Source: Candidatus Saccharimonadota bacterium
GTDB taxonomy: Bacteria > Patescibacteriota > Saccharimonadia > Saccharimonadales > JACDFO01
Direction of reading: 5' to 3'
Assembly: GCA_013815785.1 (NCBI GenBank)
Contig: JACDFO010000014.1
Span: 1-7,384 of the forward strand
DNA: 7,384 nt
Part shown: piece after piece, positions 5,909-7,384 of the stretch
How positions within the stretch are numbered: the stretch's first letter is position 1
Layout: each line of letters starts with the position of its first letter
Position numbers and translations under genes: made by a program
Notes under the pieces: model-generated
Databases searched by the model: none
Told to the model about the DNA's origin: nothing
What the model saw: only the letters and a program-made list of their open reading frames with translations

Positions 5909-5947
5909 CCTTGAAAATATGACGTCAGCTGATGCTAACAAGGCATC
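5909..5947 (-). other. tmRNA pseudoknot (PK2 region)
   Basis: On the transcript GATGC (5947-5943) pairs with GCATC (5935-5931), and the loop bases CTTG pair with CAAG downstream (5912-5909 region, extendable to CCTTG/CAAGG). It follows the stop-codon hairpin, as PK2 does in E. coli. Confidence 0.6.
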
Positions 5948-5959
5948 GCATCAATGACG

Positions 5960-5981
5960 GCTTACGCGTTTAGGCGTAAGC
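5960..5981 (-). other. tmRNA hairpin holding the tag stop codon (H5-like)
   Basis: GCTTACGC and GCGTAAGC form a perfect 8-bp stem around the loop CTAAAC, which contains the UAA stop of the tag frame (5972-5970). This is the usual layout at the end of the tmRNA reading frame. Confidence 0.75.
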
Positions 5982-6038
5982 TGGTGCGAAAGCTGGCACT
6001 GTAAACAGGCTAGCTAGACGCTGAGTAAATGTTTTTGC
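5970..6038 (-). other. tmRNA tag-peptide reading frame
   Basis: From the resume codon GCA (6038-6036) the frame runs 22 codons to TAA (5972-5970). The tag starts AKTFTQRL and ends PAFAPAYA, with a small hydrophobic C-terminus suited to protease recognition in the way of the ALAA ends of other tags. UA at positions -5 and -4 before GCA matches the E. coli determinant that sets the resume frame, and PK1 ends 13 bases upstream. The encoded tag is about twice the length of the E. coli tag (10 residues encoded). Confidence 0.8.
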
Positions 6039-6051
6039 ATTTATTCTGGTT

Positions 6052-6072
6052 TTGTCTATACGCTGACAAGCG
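6052..6072 (-). other. tmRNA pseudoknot PK1
   Basis: CGCT (6072-6069) pairs with AGCG (6064-6061), and the enclosed TGTC pairs with GACA (6056-6053), extendable to TTGTC/GACAA. It sits 13 bases before the resume codon, the place of PK1, which positions that codon in the ribosome. Confidence 0.7.
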
Positions 6073-6122
6073 ACCTGCTGATTTGACTGATAAAGTCCAA
6101 CGTCGAGCATAATTTCAGCCCC

Positions 6123-6152
6123 GCGTATCTGTTAGCCTTTTTTAAGGTTAAC
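6123..6152 (-). other. tmRNA 5' leader with hairpin
   Basis: About 30 bases lie between the predicted transcription start and the mature 5' end, to be removed presumably by RNase P. Within them GTTA-A-CCTT and AAGG-C-TAAC form a hairpin with one mismatch around a short A-rich loop (6131-6152). Confidence 0.45.
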
Positions 6153-6158
6153 CTGTGC

Positions 6159-6187
6159 ATTATACCACTTATGTCAATAATTGTCTA
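6159..6187 (-). promoter_or_regulatory. Promoter of the tmRNA gene
   Basis: TAGACA (6187-6182, five of six matches) is followed after exactly 17 bases by a perfect TATAAT (6164-6159). Transcription would start near 6152, 30 bases before the mature tmRNA 5' end. The first bases of the -35 (TAG) are also the stop codon of the small upstream reading frame. Confidence 0.8.
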
Positions 6188-6406
6188 TGCAGGTAGCGTT
6201 ATCCTGGCTCCGGCAAGTATCATTCGGACGTCCAATAATAAGTCAGTAACCTCATCGGTTGAAACTAATTCTCGGTGCAACATGTCGCCAAGTCCTTTAT
6301 CAATTAGATGCAATGCACCTTCTAGTGGTTCTTCATCAACTACCGGTTGGTCTAGTATTGCGTGTTCCATGGTTTTATTTTTTAATCTCCTATCTGCAGT
6401 CATCAT
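6185..6406 (-). CDS. Small acidic protein of unknown function
   Basis: A 73-residue frame between the MarR-like gene and the tmRNA promoter. I do not recognise it. The region from EEPLEGALHLIDKGL to TDEVTDLLLDVRMILAG is acidic and likely helical, with a composition like a real protein; the antisense frame over the same bases is Ser-rich and looks like a shadow. No signal peptide or membrane helix is present. The start is uncertain: ATG at 6406 and 6403 lack a ribosome site, and a TATGAT -10-like hexamer overlaps them. The ATG at 6370 (61 residues) has AGGAG 16 bases upstream, which is too far for a classical site. The gene ends in the -35 of ssrA. It may be transcribed with or apart from the MarR-like gene 81 bases upstream. 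Confidence 0.55.
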   Translation of the reverse strand: MMTADRRLKNKTMEHAILDQPVVDEEPLEGALHLIDKGLGDMLHRELVSTDEVTDLLLDVRMILAGARITLPA

Positions 6407-6487
6407 ATCACAGCAACAAACAACTGCAAGACTATGAAGTCGTTTGGCATAAAATACGCCTAATTATCCATCTAGCGATATATCCCT

Positions 6488-6952
6488 TTATGTGTTGAAT
6501 GGACGGTCGCAAGCACTTGTCTTGCCAGCTTGGCAAATACACTCATGCATATTCTTCAGTATCTCTACGAACTGCTCTTGTTGTTTTTCGCTTAATCGTT
6601 CAAACATAGGACTATGAAAAGTATTCAGTACTTCCATAGCTTCTTCGGCGAGTCGAATGCCCTTAGTGGTAGGTGTCGTTATATGTTCGCGGCGATTGTG
6701 GGGACTGACGGTGCTTTGCAATAATGATTTATCAATCATCAACCTGATCTGTCGACTTATGCTTGCTTCAGTTTGTCCCAAAGCATCAGCGATTTGTCGC
6801 TGCTGAATATGTGGACTGCGCTCGAGCACCATTAGTATTTTAAACTGAGAAAATCCAATACCCAGACGTTCTTGCAATACCTGATCGTTTTGACGAGCCA
6901 TAGTAATCGCTACGTGCTGTAATAAATAGCCGACATTATTATTGGGATGCAT
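6488..6952 (-). CDS. MarR-family transcriptional regulator
   Basis: A 154-residue winged-helix regulator. The DNA-binding core runs from FSQFKILMVLERSP (34-47) through the helix-turn-helix RQIADALGQTEASISRQIRLMIDKSLL (52-78) to the wing SPHNRREHITTPTTKG (83-98); N- and C-terminal helices form the dimer interface. MarR proteins bind palindromes as dimers and usually repress their own gene and a neighbour in response to a ligand or oxidant. The C-terminal end HECICQAGKTSAC (136-148) clusters H136, C138, C140 and C148, which could sense metal or redox state. A perfect 26-bp palindrome lies 32 bases upstream and overlaps the -35, consistent with self-repression. The ATG at 6952 has no Shine-Dalgarno; the -10 hexamer ends six bases before it, so the mRNA is probably leaderless. 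Length is normal for the family. Confidence 0.9.
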   Translation of the reverse strand: MHPNNNVGYLLQHVAITMARQNDQVLQERLGIGFSQFKILMVLERSPHIQQRQIADALGQTEASISRQIRLMIDKSLLQSTVSPHNRREHITTPTTKGIRLAEEAMEVLNTFHSPMFERLSEKQQEQFVEILKNMHECICQAGKTSACDRPFNT

Positions 6953-6958
6953 AAGTGC

Positions 6959-6987
6959 ATGATAGCATAAAACACTTTACGTGTTAA
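6959..6987 (-). promoter_or_regulatory. Promoter of the MarR-family gene (leaderless)
   Basis: TTAACA (6987-6982) and TATCAT (6964-6959), each five of six matches to consensus, are separated by exactly 17 bases. The -10 ends six bases before the ATG at 6952, so transcription should start at or next to the start codon. The -35 overlaps the end of the 26-bp palindrome. In the spacer a second small repeat, AACAC/GTGTT (6971-6985), is also present. Confidence 0.6.
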
Positions 6988-7009
6988 TACTTAACTAGTT
7001 AAGTATTAA
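6984..7009. promoter_or_regulatory. Perfect 26-bp palindrome, probable MarR-family operator
   Basis: Every base from 6984 to 7009 is matched around the centre CTAG; the core is TTAACTAGTTAA with outer arms TTAATAC/GTATTAA. It overlaps the -35 of the MarR-family gene on one side and the stop codon of rsmA on the other. MarR dimers bind palindromes of this kind, and the core fits the TTAACYRGTTAA motif known for the zinc-dependent MarR proteins AdcR/ZitR. Binding here is inference. Confidence 0.7.
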
Positions 7010-7384
7010 TTTGCTGATATAGATCATACCAATTTTTTAATGATAACGCTTGAGCCCGTAAACCAGAATCTATCCCCGCGCTATCGAGCATTTTTCTGGC
7101 TTCTACTTTACTAATCCTCAGTCCCCCGCTCAAGCTATTGCCGAGTGTTTTACGTCGCTCGCCAAAACCAGCCTTCACTATCCTGAATAATTGTTTCAAA
7201 TCTGCACCTGGAAACTGAGGCTCAATTCTTCTGTTCAGTACAAGTATCTGAGAATCCACCTTAGGGGGTGGCGTGAACAGTTTGGCCGGCACCTCAGATC
7301 CAAGCGATACTTCCCAGTAAATTTGTGCAGTAACGCTCAGTAGTGACATTTGCCCAGGCAAAGCCGCAACCCGCTGGGCTACTT
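6999..7384 (-). CDS. rsmA: 16S rRNA dimethyladenosine transferase RsmA (KsgA), C-terminal part
   Basis: The frame is open from the window edge (7384) to a TAA at 7001-6999, giving the last 128 residues; the N-terminal SAM-binding part lies outside. RsmA dimethylates two adjacent adenines (A1518 and A1519 in E. coli) near the 3' end of 16S rRNA during small-subunit assembly. The visible part starts VAQRVAALPGQMSLLSV and contains the family block KLFTPPPKVDSQILVL, then the C-terminal helical domain with the segment GFGERRKTLGNSL, all typical of KsgA. The TTG that could be read as a start (7361) is internal, since the family sequence continues upstream. The stop codon lies inside the 26-bp palindrome of the neighbouring regulator. 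Confidence 0.93.
   Translation of the reverse strand, partial: VAQRVAALPGQMSLLSVTAQIYWEVSLGSEVPAKLFTPPPKVDSQILVLNRRIEPQFPGADLKQLFRIVKAGFGERRKTLGNSLSGGLRISKVEARKMLDSAGIDSGLRAQALSLKNWYDLYQQINT

Larger units (their letters stand above)
5744..6122 (-). ncRNA. ssrA: tmRNA (transfer-messenger RNA)
   Basis: A 379-nt RNA that frees stalled ribosomes by acting first as an alanine tRNA and then as a short mRNA for a degradation tag, with SmpB as partner. The 5' end GGGGCTG (6122-6116) pairs with CAGCTCC (5754-5748) to give the acceptor stem, including the G3-U70 pair read by alanyl-tRNA synthetase; U73 and an encoded CCA follow. TGCTCGACG near the 5' end matches the conserved region TTCGACG. The sequence CTTCGGAC before the T-arm matches E. 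coli TTTCGGAC. A long-range helix is supported by TTTATC/GATAAA and CAGGT/ACCTG. PK1 lies at 6072-6052, the resume codon GCA at 6038 with UA at -5/-4, the tag stop in a hairpin loop, and at least two further pseudoknots downstream. The T-arm is CCGGT/ACCGG, but the loop is GGCAGTT instead of a TTCRA type. The one-piece form and length are normal. Flanked by its own promoter and terminator. Confidence 0.93.

Noticed and set aside
6172..6177. Perfect TTGACA on the minus strand close to the tmRNA -10
   Set aside because: It is only seven bases from TATAAT, too near to be its -35; TAGACA at 17 bases is the better partner.
6171..6437. Plus-strand 88-residue frame
   Set aside because: Its Ser-rich, low-information composition is typical of an antisense shadow; the minus-strand frame over the same bases is more protein-like, and the start region overlaps the ssrA promoter.
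6430..6470. Hairpin GGCGTA/TATGCC after the MarR-family gene
   Set aside because: The stem is short with a G-U pair and a 3-base loop, and no T-run follows it, so it was not called as a terminator.
1..7384. CRISPR arrays, insertion sequences, ordinary tRNA or rRNA genes
   Set aside because: No regularly spaced direct repeats, transposase frames or cloverleaf/rRNA motifs other than the tmRNA were seen on either strand.

Overview
The window looks like part of a small-genome bacterium with moderate GC, most plausibly Candidatus Saccharibacteria (TM7) or another Patescibacteria lineage. This is an inference from gene style: a short GH37 trehalase, a LmbE-type deacetylase, several small surface proteins with one membrane helix and Ser/Thr/Asn/Pro-rich stalks, and ordinary stop codon use with TGA as a stop. 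No marker gene here fixes the taxonomy.

Layout. Positions 1-1401 (minus): a trehalase followed by an overlapping small Cys/His protein cut by the window edge. Positions 1466-2665 (minus): a membrane-anchored peptidoglycan-amidase-like protein. From 2749 (plus), divergent from the amidase: a PIG-L/LmbE deacetylase overlapping by ATGA a secreted, membrane-anchored Ig-like (DUF916-like) surface protein that ends at 4478. Positions 4479-4589 are almost wholly a nested inverted repeat that separates convergent genes. Positions 4590-5649 (minus): an LRR surface protein followed by a second anchored extracytoplasmic protein. Positions 5711-6187 (minus): a complete tmRNA gene (ssrA), which was not evident from protein reading frames, with promoter, 5' leader, encoded CCA end and intrinsic terminator. 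Positions 6185-6406: a small acidic protein. Positions 6488-6952: a MarR-family regulator with a perfect 26-bp palindrome at its promoter. Positions 6999-7384: the C-terminal part of the 16S rRNA dimethyltransferase RsmA (KsgA).

How the parts fit. Positions 1466-5649 encode mainly the cell envelope (amidase, deacetylase, surface adhesin-like and LRR proteins). Positions 5711-7384 concern translation quality (tmRNA, RsmA) and regulation. Several first genes of transcripts (trehalase, amidase, deacetylase, marR) have a -10-like hexamer 6-10 nt before the ATG and no properly spaced Shine-Dalgarno, which points to leaderless mRNAs. The gene at 5204, internal to an operon, has a strong Shine-Dalgarno instead.

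The most notable point is the tmRNA. Its fold is recognisable (G3-U70 acceptor stem, pseudoknots, resume codon with the upstream UA, stop codon in a hairpin loop), but the T-loop reads GGCAGTT instead of a TTCRA-type loop, the discriminator base is U, and the tag is 22 residues ending in APAYA.
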